Part shown: piece by piece, positions 1 to 10,113 of the stretch | Layout: every line of letters begins with the position of its first letter | How positions within the stretch are numbered: the first letter of the stretch is position 1 | Source: Mesostigma viride | Lineage: Eukaryota; Streptophyta; Mesostigmatophyceae; Mesostigmatales; Mesostigmataceae | NCBI GenBank assembly: GCA_009746045.1 | Contig: RPFO01001106.1 | Span: forward strand, 140,001-165,830 | Reading direction: 5' to 3' | DNA length: 25,830 nucleotides | Program-made: the position numbers and the translations under genes | The notes under the pieces: model-generated | What the model saw: only the letters and a program-made list of their open reading frames with translations | Told to the model about the DNA's origin: nothing | The model's database searches: none

Positions 1-160
1 CGCCTTTCCGCCCCCAGGTGACTTTTCAGCTGATCCTACGCGGACAATGGCTGCCAAGTACCGCCTGGCCAGCTGCCCGCACCCTCCCCTCCTTGCCTCC
101 GCGCCAACAGCTTGCTGTCCACCGCCAAGCATTGATCGACAGTGGTCGCCGCCAGGCAGA
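1..160. other. GC-rich flank, no gene recognised
   Basis: This is GC-rich sequence outside the LINE tail. Short open frames exist, but none resembles a known protein. It is probably the flank into which the LINE inserted. The bases next to the tail (around 150-160) could contain a target-site duplication, but I found no matching copy at the other end of the LINE. Confidence 0.5.
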
Positions 161-508
161 TTGAATTGAATTGAATTGTAACATAACTCCGTTGGGAGTA
201 TATGTAGCACACAGCCCTTGAGAGGGGGGCATATGGCCTATCATACATCCTAAGCTACTTCCTGCAAGGGTGGGGATGTAAAGGACCCTTGCTCTAGGTG
301 CACCAGGGCACTTGCATCCCATGATCTTCAAGCTATGCCCAGCGAAGGGGGAGCCTGTCATGGGGGGGAAGAGCAGCATAGCTATACAAAGAAGCTAGGG
401 CATGGCGTCTCAGCAGAGAGTTACTCCCTGCATGGGCACAACATAACTAAATAAAGCTAGGCATCATCTGGGGTGTGGCTCATCATAGGCACACATGTAC
501 ATGATTAA
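161..508 (-). repeat. LINE 3' UTR and (CAATT)n tail, copy 1
   Basis: This stretch is the reverse complement of 7810-8162. The only differences I saw are one-base changes in length at homopolymers and one extra pentamer in the other copy. The terminal pentamer run sits at about 161-178. The two copies form a ~350-bp inverted pair 7.3 kb apart. Confidence 0.9.
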
Positions 509-574
509 GGAAAGCGCGTGGCTTAGCTAGGATAGTGCCTCTAGGAGGCGTACATGTACATGGCCACGGTCTAT

Positions 575-2005
575 CTATTCTGCACTACTACTGCTGTATT
601 CCCCTAAGCTGGGGCGTCTGGAGTCGCTGGGGCCGCGGGGGGGGGGGGTCGCCTGCCAGGGCTTGTGGCCGACGTAGATGGCCGCCCCCTTCCAGTACAC
701 CGGCTGGCCCGCCTTGGTCTGCCGGAGCTGGAGGTAGATCGGCCATAGCTCCCGTCGCCGTTGTTGCTGCGCCAGGGTCAGGTCGTCATCAAGGGTGAAG
801 AGAGTCTTCTCGAGCCGCTTGCGGCGTCTGAGAAAAGAAATCTTGTCCGCCGGGGTCTTAAAGGTGAGAAGGAGCGGGGGCGGCCCTGCCTTACCCCGCG
901 CGCGGGGAAGGCGGTGGGCGGCCAGCGCGATCTCACCGATAAGGCCCATGCGACCAAGGATTTCTCGCTCAAACGCACGCAAAAGCTTCTCGGAAGTCTC
1001 ACCTTCCTCCATGGTGAAGTTCTTGACAATGACGTTGAGGCTGCGCTGGGCGAGCTCGGCCTCCTCGCGGAGGTCAAGCGTCTGCCGTTGGAGCTGGGCT
1101 GCGACGGCGGAGGTGGTGGAGGTGGTATGTTGCTTAAGCATGTCCGCCCAGGTGGTGATGGGAGGAGCATCGCCGGCCAGGCCAGCCGGGGCTGGCTTGG
1201 CGGCAATGTCCTTCACCGCCTGGGCGGTGAGGCCTGCCGTGTTCTGCAGAACCTCGATAGCGATGGCGTTGTCCTTAAGACGCTGGTCGATGTCACGGAG
1301 CTGGGCGGTGATGGCGTCGGAGGTGGAGGTGGTGGCGGTGGAGGAGGCGAGGAGGGTGGAGGTGGCGGTGGAGATGGTGGAGGTGGCGGTGGAAAGGAGG
1401 GGAAGCTCGGCAGTCAGCGTGCCGCCGATGGCCGCCACATCTGCAGCAATGGGGTCCACGTGCTCCTCGAGGACCTCCTTAAGGAGTGAGCGGAGGGAGG
1501 ATTCGGTTAAGGTGGTGGTGAGAGGCTTGGGGGGCCAAAGCTCCCCGATGGAGCGTCCAAGGAGGGAAAAGAGAGCGAATTGCTGGAGGAAGGGGCGGTG
1601 GAGGCTGGGAATGATGTCGAAAGAGGCGAGACGAACCCAGCGAGGGTCAAAGAGGCGACCGTGGTTGAAGAGCTGCTTGCATAGTGCAAGAAGCGAGGCG
1701 TGCGTTCCATAAAACACGCAGACCAGGATGCGTTCCGGGTTAAGCGTGTCAAGGAAGCCGGGCTGGCTGGCTTCGGCGACAAAGTCGAGCTCTGTCCAAC
1801 TCGGCTCGGCAGAGCGACTGCGCTTGGGTTCAGGCGACGCTGCGGGCGAGGCGGGCTCAGCAGGCGGCTGGGCGACCACTAGAGCTTGGCTAGTGGCGCC
1901 GCTGCCTTCTGGGCCGGTTGGCGAAGCTGCAGCCGGGGCTGCAGACGTATTTTCATTGCTGAGCGCAGCCGCCAGGCTGCGTTGCGTCGAGAGGCGTTTG
2001 CTCAT
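575..2005 (-). CDS. LINE ORF1 protein (RNA-binding/chaperone-like), 476 aa
   Basis: The N-terminal ~65 residues are rich in Ala, Pro and Ser. A conserved-looking globular stretch follows (about 68-165, with WTELDF, RILVCVFYGTHASL and DPRWVRLASFDIIP). Next come a Ser/Thr low-complexity run (about 203-230) and a predicted coiled-coil stretch (about 235-330). The C-terminal part (about 315-450) resembles LINE ORF1 RRM-like and C-terminal domains: NVIVKNF, then RLPRARGKAGPPPLLLTFKT, then the basic DLTLAQQQRRRELWP and YWKGAAIYVG. In such families the protein coats LINE RNA and aids reverse transcription. The frame is uninterrupted, which suggests recent function. The start at 2005 is the first ATG of the open frame. 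The Ser/Thr run is encoded by a GGTGGA-rich tract on the opposite strand, so plus-strand frames across it are shadows. The family call rests on motif resemblance only. Confidence 0.7.
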   Translation of the reverse strand: MSKRLSTQRSLAAALSNENTSAAPAAASPTGPEGSGATSQALVVAQPPAEPASPAASPEPKRSRSAEPSWTELDFVAEASQPGFLDTLNPERILVCVFYGTHASLLALCKQLFNHGRLFDPRWVRLASFDIIPSLHRPFLQQFALFSLLGRSIGELWPPKPLTTTLTESSLRSLLKEVLEEHVDPIAADVAAIGGTLTAELPLLSTATSTISTATSTLLASSTATTSTSDAITAQLRDIDQRLKDNAIAIEVLQNTAGLTAQAVKDIAAKPAPAGLAGDAPPITTWADMLKQHTTSTTSAVAAQLQRQTLDLREEAELAQRSLNVIVKNFTMEEGETSEKLLRAFEREILGRMGLIGEIALAAHRLPRARGKAGPPPLLLTFKTPADKISFLRRRKRLEKTLFTLDDDLTLAQQQRRRELWPIYLQLRQTKAGQPVYWKGAAIYVGHKPWQATPPPRGPSDSRRPSLGEYSSSSAE

Positions 2006-2182
2006 CGTATAGTGCGTTACAGCTTCGGAAAATTATATCAGCATGTGCGTCTAAGAAAGACGAAGCGATTGTGATATTCACAGCTGAATTCGGTGCTCAA
2101 ACGTGAAAGTTATGAGCTCCGACAGCCATGGCTACCTCGTGGCTCGTGGCTGTGGTAGCTCATGGCGACATATATAGAGATA

Positions 2183-2888
2183 TGTAACAACCAAATGTTA
2201 CATCCAAAGTTTTCCTACTGATTGATCTGATTATGAGTTCTTTAGGACAATTATTTGGGAAGTTAGGAGGCTTCGACGTCTGATGGATATTGGGCCTGCT
2301 GAGATCTGCAGAGATTATTGTTCTACCCTCATTGGTCGTGGCCTGATCCACGTAGGGTACTTTGCATGGTTTTGTTCAGTCAGTCATAGATTCTCTTTAA
2401 TACCGTTGTACCTGGTGGATCTGGTTCCAGGTCATGGAGATTCCGTATGTGCTGGCTTCAAGTGTTGTGTTGAGGATTCGGAAGCTAAGATCTTATCTTG
2501 AGTGATCCTCACTTTTGATTGGTCCTTCCGAGTTAGGGCTGAGCCGACCCTGCGTGCATGATGACTTTTATCCAGTTTGTGGCGGCTGGGAACGTGTGCG
2601 TGTAAGAAAGCTAAAGCTATGGTGTAATTCAAGGGATTCCTTGTTTCATCAATCAAACAACCCTCGCTAAAAGTCAACTATAACTTCAACAGATAGTCGA
2701 CTTGGATATAACATTGTCTGTTGTGTCTAACAAGGGTGGGGACTCATTCCCTTAACTGTTGAAGATCCATCTTCATTGCTTCTCTGGACGTGAAGTTATC
2801 TGTCGCGACTCCAACCCAGGTATAAAGATCTTTTCACATCAATGTTGAAACTGAGGCTGTTGCAAACACAACATTTTTAGTCGTTACA
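2183..2888 (+). repeat. 5' LTR, complete (706 bp)
   Basis: It begins TGTAACAACC and ends CGTTACA, giving the TG...CA ends and the short inverted repeat TGTAAC/GTTACA expected of an LTR. Its first 318 bp recur at 13412-13729. The primer-binding site starts two bases after it. Open frames inside it (such as 2283-2501) are repeated in the other LTR by homology and show no sign of coding. Confidence 0.93.
2821..2828 (+). promoter_or_regulatory. Possible LTR TATA box
   Basis: TATAAAGA lies about 60 bp before the LTR end, where it could start the genomic transcript with a very short R-U5. It is the best TATA-like match I noticed in the LTR, but position and function are inference. The truncated 3' LTR lacks this part. 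Confidence 0.35.
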
Positions 2889-2889
2889 T

Positions 2890-2901
2890 TGGTATCGGAG
2901 G
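2890..2901 (+). other. Primer-binding site, initiator tRNA-Met type
   Basis: TGGTATCGGAGG begins one base after the LTR. It matches the plant-type initiator-Met primer site TGGTATCAGAGC at most positions. This is the usual primer in plant chromoviruses and supports the LTR boundary at 2888. Confidence 0.75.
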
Positions 2902-3110
2902 TTTCTACCTCGGTGTTGGTTGTCTTGATAGTATTAGTTCACGGTTAACAATGGAATTCTTGCCTGACCCAGAGAGGGTACGTTATGCTGTGTGTTCGGA
3001 CAGTTTTTAGAGTGTGACTCATCCTTATGTGACAGTCTTGCTCTGAGAGCTGCTTTGAGCTTACAAGTCTCTAACGTTTCCCCAGTCCGGCATGCGCGAC
3101 CCATGGAGTG
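2902..3110 (+). other. Retrotransposon 5' leader
   Basis: About 210 bp lie between the primer site and the gag start. No ORF is supported here. An ATG at 3103 is followed at once by a stop and precedes the chosen gag start at 3111. Confidence 0.6.
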
Positions 3111-4857
3111 ATGAGTAACCCGGAGACACAACCACCGTTATCAAGTAAGAGAGTTGAAGATGCAACCACATCTTTAGCAGCTCAACGGACGACCGGTGAT
3201 GAAAGGGTTTCATCATCTACTCCCAGACGTCAACTATTTGGAGATACCACCTTAATGTCTGCTTCCCGCAGATATTCGCTGTCGGTCGGCCCAAAGTTCT
3301 CCATCTTGCCCCTCGGTGTGCAACCAGGCGAGCCCTCCTTGCGTGGCACTGGTAGAGGTGGACCACGGTTCTCCAACGTGGAGGACACGCGTTCGCCAGC
3401 ACCCGAATACGGTTCGGCTATTCGTTTTGGCTACAACACGGTGCCGGGGCGAGACGGCACTCGGCTAGCGGCTGACGAGCTGACAGCGGAGAAAATTCGA
3501 TTACAACATGAACGTGAGGAAGCTGCGAGAGCTAGAAGTGTGGCGGAAGCGCTGGAGAAGAGTGTGGGTAGGACTATTGCGCGTGTGCAGCAACTTGAGT
3601 CGCAAGGGCAGGCGGGCGATGGAGAGTCTGTTTTCGTGGATCAACCGTCTCCAACACTGGGTATACGAAGGGTATATGCGGTTGACGCTCCTTTTGTTGA
3701 TGAAGGGACAGATGCACAGGGGCATGAGCCTCCACGGCTCTCGGTGGCTGCGACATTGCCGGAGAGTCAGAATGCACCACACGCCCCAGTGATGGAGCTC
3801 ACGTCTTTGTATCCTCGTACTGTTCCTTTTCCCAAGGTGGAGTCGGTAGACAAGCTATCGCTGACCAACCTTACCCATCGCAGCTTCGACCATTTCTCCA
3901 CCAAGTTTCAGGATGTCTTCGCTATCCACTTCGCCAACTACGGGCCCAAGGCAGAGGAACGTCTCACGATGGACATCCAGAAGAGAATGGTTAGGCAGCG
4001 GATGAGCGACAGTGCCAGCGACCGTTTTGATGAGTTTTTGCGTTCTGTGGCTGGACGTGCGTGTACCGACCTCCCCTCTCTCCTATTGGGCTTTCGCCGG
4101 TTTCTGTTACCCCAGGATCAGCTTCGCATGGATCGGGACGCACTGGCTAACTGTACGCAGGCTGGTTTGACGCTGCCACAGTTCGTGGAGCAATTCACCA
4201 ACCTTAGAGCCAAGATTCCCCAATGCTCTGACGCAGAGGCGCTTCACAGACTACTGCATGGCATGGCTCCCACGTGCGACTGGATGTGGACAAGCACTTC
4301 TCCCAGTTCGACTACGTGGACTGGCAATGGGACAAGGTGTTGTCTTATGTGCTCACCCTCTGTCGTGTGCCTGCTTTTTCTGTCAAGTGGGAGCCTGTGG
4401 CCACGCCAGTGCCACCCATCAAGAAGTCCCTGAACCAGCTGGATGACCTCCTGGGGGAGCTCAATGCCTTGGATCCCACCCAGGGTAACTGTTTTATCTG
4501 CAACCAGCCAGGTCACTTTGCACGGGACTGCCCTAGACGGGACCAGTTTCCCCCTGCCACGAGAGGACCTTTTGGCGCCCTGCCATCTCCCAGGCCACCC
4601 AGCCTACCTCCTGGCGTTCCTGCTGGCGATCACCGGATGCAGCCAGGGTTCCAGCCCAACTTCCAGCCCTCTGGGAGGTTCCAGTCCCGCGCTCGGCCCT
4701 TCAGCAGACAGGATAAGCGTAGGATGGTGAACGCTCTCATGCAGCTGCTGGCAGATGAGGAGGATGGGGGGACGAGGATGAGCCTCCAGCACCACCTGAG
4801 CAGCTTCCACCATCAGGCAGTGGAGCACTCCCAGACCCACCTGAGTCAAAAAACTAG
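3111..4857 (+). pseudogene. gag: gag (capsid and nucleocapsid), frame broken
   Basis: The chosen start is the ATG at 3111 (MSNPETQ). The N-terminus is low complexity, followed by a charged helical stretch (about 3480-3605) and a retrotransposon gag domain (about 3870-4260, from SFDHFSTKFQDVFAIHF to AEALHRLLHGMAP). Continuity then needs a -1 change near 4269-4271 (CCC). The next frame carries DVDKHFSQFDYVDWQWDKV and a perfect CX2CX4HX4C knuckle at 4490-4531 for RNA binding. A second -1 change in the G run at 4766-4771 gives an acidic, Pro-rich tail ending at TAG 4855-4857, directly after a slippery heptamer. Without that second change the frame runs on to 4897. Both breaks fall in short homopolymers, so real mutation and sequencing deletion are both possible. 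Confidence 0.8.
4848..4857 (+). promoter_or_regulatory. Candidate -1 ribosomal frameshift site (A AAA AAC, then stop)
   Basis: A AAA AAC at 4848-4854 is immediately followed by TAG in the frame that reads the acidic gag tail. Slipping back one base opens a frame that runs without stops to 5048, just before the protease. CAGGTCA (4867-4873) can pair with TGACCTG (4895-4901) as a downstream stem. The heptamer is the classical retroviral type. Its use here is inferred. Confidence 0.5.
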
Positions 4858-7655
4858 TTGGGTCCCCAGGTCATCCTTCTGTCATGGCCAGGTCTGACCT
4901 GCCTGCTGTTGACGTTAGGCCAGTGAACACTGTGGGTGCTTCTGACCCTGCTGTCCCTGTGGGTCCTCCTGTACCAGGTCACTTACTCAAGTTTCAGGCT
5001 AGGCTCCTCAACGTGCCAGTTCCCTTGGCTCACCAGCTTGCTTGTTTATGATTGATTCTGGTGCTGGCAGTAATTATATTGCTGCATCCTTGGTGCAGGA
5101 GTTGAAGTTGCCTGTGTTGGCCCACCCCACACCTGTCATGGTGCAGTATTCTGATGGCAGGAGAAGCTGCTCACCTGGCTATGTGCAGCTCATCTTCCAA
5201 GTTTGTTCATCCCAGACTTTGGAAGTGACAGCAGATGTCATTCCCCTCACGGCAGCAGATGTGATTTTGGGGATCCCATGGTTGTCTGACACCAATCCTG
5301 CTATTTCTTGGCCTGACAGGGTGGTCCAGTTCAAGGATGGGACAGTGTGGGATGCTACCTGTGTGTTGCCAGGGGGGAGAAGAACAGCCACTGAGTGCTG
5401 TTCCACACAGACAGCTGTCAATGATGGCAAGGGAGGGGAAGCAGGTGCGAAAGGGGTGGATCAAGAGCCGACTTTGGAGGAGAAACGGGCTGCCCTACTG
5501 AAGCATGTGTGGTCTGCCAAGCATACTCTGTCTTATTTGGCCACCTATCCAGTGGAACACATCTTTTTCCTGCATTTGGTGCCTAATGAACCTGAGTCTG
5601 CTAGTGGTCATTCTGTCAATGCTGTCAGTTCTACTGTCACCACTGAGCAACAACAGCAGCATGATGCCTTGTTGGACAGGTATGGAGCCATCTTTGAGGA
5701 CAAGATGCCCCAGTATCCTCCTGAGGGACCCATCACACATGTCATCAAGTTGGTAGAGGGTGCTCGTCCTCCTTTTGTGCCTATGTACAGGATGGGCCCT
5801 GCAGAGATGGCAGAGCTGAAGACCATACTTATTGGCCTGTTGGAGGCTGGTCTGATCCTCCCAGCTAACAGTCCTTTCAGTTCTGGGTGTTTGCTTGTAC
5901 CCAAGCATGATGGGGGGTGGAGGTTGTGCATTGACCTGAGGGGACTGAACAAGGTGACTGTCAAGTCCAGGTACCCTCTGCCCAGAATTGATGAGTTGCT
6001 GGAGAGGACTGCAGGAGCTGCCTTCTTTACCAAGTTTGACCTCAGGCATGCTTTCTGGCAGATCAGGGTGGCTACTGAGGACATCCCCAAGACGGCCTTT
6101 TCTACTCCATGGGGACAGTTCCAGTGGACAGTAATGCCCATGGGTGCCTCTAACAGTCCTGCCACTATGCAGATGTTTGTCAATGCCATCTTTGGCCACC
6201 TGACTGGAAATGCCCTGCCCCAGATCTCACCTGACCTTCGCAACCCCAGGTTCAAGGACATTGCCCACTTGTGTGACACTACCAGGGTGGTCTTCAGGAC
6301 TTGTGTGGTCGTCTACCTGGACGACATTCTGGTACACTCTCGTACCTTCAGGGAGCATCTGGAGAACGTGGAGGAGGTCCTTAAGGTGATCCATCAGTAT
6401 CATCTGTCGGTGAAGAGGTCCAAGGTGGAGTGGGGCCAAGAGGTGAAGTTTCTGGGCTACCAGCTGAGCGCTGCAGGTATGACTCCTGAGGCCAGCAAGG
6501 TCTCTGCTGTTTTGGAGTGGCCTGTGTTGAAGTCAGCTCATGATGTCAGATCCTTTCTGGGCCTGGTGGGCTGGTACCGACGGTTCATCCCTGACATGGC
6601 GGCCATCTCTGGTCCCCTGTTAGCCCTGCTCAAGAAGGATGTTCCCTTTGAGTGGACTGCAGCATGCCAGCAAGCTTTTGATGTGTTGAAGCAGAAGCTT
6701 ACCACTGCTCCCTTGTTGGTGGGCCCCAACCCAGACTTGCCATACCAGGTTAGGTCTGATGCCTCACAGGGTGCTATTGGTGCAGTACTAATGCAAGATC
6801 ATGGTAAGGGCCCTCAACCAGTGGAATACATGTCCAGGAGTATGACGTCTGCAGAACGTAACTACCCTGTTCATGAGCAGGAGCTGCTGGGATTGGTGGT
6901 GGCCTGTCACAAGTGGGAACACCTACTGAAGGGGGCTCAGTTTTCTGTGGCCAGCAGCGCCAGGGATGGGCAGGGCAACGAGTCTATTACCCTGATGACT
7001 GACCACAGGCCCTTGGTACATGTGTTGGAACAGACCCGGATGAGTAAGAGGATGGCTGGATGGATGGAGTTCCTGGGGGGGTTTGGACCTTTCTCTGTGA
7101 GGTACATTCCTGGTACGCAGAATGTGGTGCCTGACGCCCTGTCCAGAAGAAGGGATTTGATGGGAAGTTTTCATGAGGACTTGGACATCTGTGCTGCCCT
7201 GATTTCTGTGGTAGAGTGTGGAGCCTTGACTAGAGCTCAGGCCAACAACCAGAAGGCTTCTCAACTGTTGACACCACCTGTAGGGAATAACGGTGGTCCC
7301 GTGATGCTCATCGACCAGGGCTCTGTCCCAGAGTTGACAGGCGTCCAGGAGGGTGTCCAGTCACTGTCTGACAGTCTTAGGAGAAGTTCTGACGGTGTGG
7401 TGCCCACTCCCACTGTGCAGCCAGGTGAGGGAGACCCTGCTAGGCACAGCAGAGGTAGGCCCAGGAAGTGGGTCATGGACCCTGTGTTGGTAGGCCGGTC
7501 CAAGGTGTTGGCCTCTCAGGTGATGGCAAGGTCAAAAGGGCCTATAGCTACTACTGTCTCATCCAAGCAGTTGGTGGCTAGCCCTGGGCAGGAAGAGGAG
7601 ATGCAGATGCAGCCCCTGGGACCTGACAAGGACCTGGTGTTGCCTAATCCTTTAA
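4858..7655 (+). pseudogene. pol: pol, 5' part: protease, reverse transcriptase, RNase H
   Basis: The main open frame runs from 5042 to a stop at 7690 inside the inserted element. Before 5042 the reading is in another frame (4858-5048) and needs one more -1 change near 5043-5048. Protease: MIDSGAGSNYI, catalytic Asp at residue 5 counting from 5042. Reverse transcriptase: GGWRLCIDLRGLNK, KFDLRHAFWQI (Asp 333) and YLDD at 425-428. RNase H: RSDASQGAIGAVL, HEQELLGLVVAC, LMTDHRPL and VPDALSR. About 30 residues (388-418) sit as an extra loop just before VVVYLDD, where most Ty3/gypsy enzymes have only a few. The frame is cut at the TTAA at 7652-7655 and continues in the same frame at 10131. The enzyme copies element RNA into DNA in virus-like particles. 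Confidence 0.92.
7652..7655. repeat. TTAA target duplication, left copy
   Basis: This is the TTAA next to the 13-bp terminal inverted repeat. It pairs with 10127-10130. Joining pol across a single TTAA keeps its reading frame. Confidence 0.8.
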
Positions 7656-7796
7656 CCCTTGGATCGTGTCCAACTCGCCACTACAAATAGGGGCCAGTTG
7701 CACTTTGTAAGATAATGCCCACAAACCAACCTAAAAACAATTTTACTGTCCATACTTGGACCAAAGCCCACACATATATTGATTTAAATGGGGGTC

Positions 7797-8173
7797 ATGT
7801 CATTGGTGGTTAATCATGTACATGTGTGCCTATGATGAGCCACACCCCAGATGATGCCTAGCTTTATTTAGTTATGTTGTGCCCATGCAGGGAGTAACTC
7901 TCTGCTGAGACGCCATGCCCTAGCTTCTTTGTATAGCTATGCTGCTCTTCCCCCCCATGACAGGCTCCCCCTTCGCTGGGCATAGCTTGAAGATCATGGG
8001 GATGCAAGTGCCCTGGTGCACCTAGAGCAAGGGTCCTTTACATCCCCACCCTTGCAGGAAGTAGCTTAGGATGTATGATAGGCCATATGCCCCCCTCTCA
8101 AGGGCTGTGTGCTACATATACTCCCAACGGAGTTATGTTACAATTCAATTCAATTCAATTCAATGTCATTGGT
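7797..8173 (+). mobile_element. 5'-truncated LINE copy with 11-bp target-site duplications
   Basis: The LINE 3' UTR and tail (7810-8162) lie between two copies of ATGTCATTGGT, at 7797-7807 and 8163-8173. Two extra bases (7808-7809) precede the homologous part. Four CAATT units close the element. The homology starts within the 3' UTR, so this is a severe 5' truncation typical of target-primed reverse transcription. It shows that the family was mobile and marks its true 3' end. Confidence 0.9.
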
Positions 8174-10113
8174 CATGTTGCAATGTCCTATGGGTGCTAA
8201 ATATAGCACCACCCTCAGATCAGAATAGCACCACCCTCAGGGGGGTGCGCGAGTGCGAAAAAAAACACATGTATTCTGCATTATTACACCTGAAAACGAT
8301 TCCGTTGCTCCCAATATTTTTCAGGCAGTTGCTTGGGTAGCCAGGCATGGCTTCTGAACACTGACATCATGGGTTGTCCCAGGGACCCAGCTGCACTATC
8401 TAAAAATAACTGGCCACTACAAATAGGGTCCAGTTTGGCTGGTGACATTACAACTCAGAATTCTTATCCCATAGCAACAAAAAACATCATTGATGATCAA
8501 ACATGCATTATATAATCGATTTCAGCCTGCAGAACATCCATAACAGCAATTAAACATAGGTAGCCATGCCAATGCACAGTCACATTCGTGCGTATCATGG
8601 CATTAGAAGGCCAAAGACTACCCACCACACAAACCTACCACATGCACGGTTTTTCTAACATGCCAATGCTAGACTAAATGAGGTAAAGTAAGCCTGGATC
8701 ATTGGCAATGCTACTGTAGCTCCTCATATGCTGGGCTTCATCATATTGGCTGCTAACTGGCTATGGGGCGACAACTCGGCACTAAGAGGCATTACAACGG
8801 TAGGTGTGAACATGGTGCTTGTTACTTGCAGGATAATACTCAAAATGATCACTAACACGCAGCTTGAACTATATACTTCATGATGTTGTAAAGAAAACAC
8901 CACCATGTGGTGGCTACCAATGTCTACTAGCAGGTATACTGTGCCAAGGCCCAAATGCATGCATAGCAAGGGTGTGCAAGGGGCTACGTAACCCATGCAT
9001 CCACAACATAAGAAATGACCTCCATATGCTTGCCTAAGGTGAAAACACACAGAGACACTGCATTGACCTTCTTTTGTATGCAAGCAAGGCACTGGGGACT
9101 CCACAGGTGTTACATGAAGACAGATGGGGTGGCTGCACAACTGCATTACAAACAAAGCCAAAAGGCTAACAAAAAACTGGCCAGGACACCATCTTTCTGA
9201 GTAATTTAGGCTGTGCAAACCATCTTGATACCATATAGAACTTATTTGCATGTAACAAAATTCCTTATTAGAGTATATTTGGTACAGACGCAGCCAATCC
9301 TGAACAAAACGGATGAAAATCTGACCGTAATGGTTGTGCGCAACCACTACCACAAACCATTACAGAAAAGTGGTAAAGAAGCGACTTTGACATTCCAAAC
9401 CTTCGACAATGAGTCCTAGATTACTTACCGAATGATAGGACGACTTAACCTTGTCGATGGTAACCGCAGGGACACTAAACTGCGCCAGGTCAAAACCGCA
9501 AAAATAAGGCTAACGGACAGCTAGCAAGCTGACGACAGGACCGATGCGTTGAGACTTTCCTGGCCCACGACACTAATGAAATATTCGAAATACATCGTAA
9601 GAAATGTACTCGATGAGAAATATTCAGTGACAAAGCCGCTTATAACAAGTGCTAGCTTCATCGTCACTCCCGTCACAATAAACGCGCATTGACGCAGTAA
9701 AACCCAGTCCAAGATGATTGCGCGAAGCCGTAGTTGTTGCGCGACTGCGGCTATAGCATCTTTATAACGAATAAATCATGCCTACAAAATTTGGAACGAA
9801 TCCATGCATCGATGCTCCTACACCAATCAGTTTTCTGCACCGCCATAGCCTCGAATTTGCATGTACGTAATTATTTTACATTCACTTTCGTCCCGGTGGA
9901 CCTGGGTACCCCCTGTACTTTGGCCCTGAATTAGTCCCTGTAAACCTGGTCTGAACATAGTGATGTCCGGTATCAGGGCGTAGAACACATCTAGCTCTAG
10001 CAGCAGACCTAAAAATATCACGGAAATGTCTACTGGCATTCGCGCCGCGCCGCTTCCCATCTGTCCCCTATTCGTAGGGGCGAGTTGAACTGGCCACTAT
10101 AAATAGGGGACAG
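8174..10113. other. Body of the piggyBac-like element, no gene seen
   Basis: This 1.9-kb stretch shows no recognisable protein. The longest open frame (8724-9353, minus strand) has no familiar motif. A 7-bp hairpin, GGTGCTA/TAGCACC (8193-8210), precedes a short direct repeat of AGCACCACCCTCAG (about 8205-8240). A copy of the subterminal motif lies at 8412-8428. Confidence 0.6.

Larger units (their letters stand above)
161..2182 (-). mobile_element. LINE-like non-LTR retrotransposon with ORF1 only
   Basis: Read on the minus strand, the element has a 5' leader (about 2182-2006), one long ORF (2005-575), a 3' UTR (574-179) and a terminal run of CAATT pentamers (about 178-161). The 3' UTR and tail recur almost identically at 7810-8162, which fixes this as the 3' end of a mobile family. 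No ORF2 with endonuclease and reverse transcriptase lies between ORF1 and the 3' UTR, so the copy would depend on enzymes supplied elsewhere, as ORF1-only half-LINEs do. The 5' boundary is uncertain because the gypsy LTR begins at 2183. No target-site duplication was found. Seen: the ORF, tail and repeat. Inferred: loss of ORF2. Confidence 0.75.

Noticed and set aside
761-1712. Plus-strand frames opposite the LINE ORF1, including the Gly-rich one
   Set aside because: They are antisense shadows of the Ser/Thr and Ala-rich ORF1. The minus-strand frame has domain structure and the matching 3' UTR.
2283-2501. 72-codon frame in the LTR, repeated at 13512
   Set aside because: It is identical in both copies only because the LTRs are duplicates, and it diverges at the 3' LTR break.
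8724-9353. 209-codon minus-strand frame inside the piggyBac-like element as a transposase
   Set aside because: It shows no DDD-type motif or other family resemblance, and its Cys/His/Leu-rich composition looks like chance translation of non-coding DNA.
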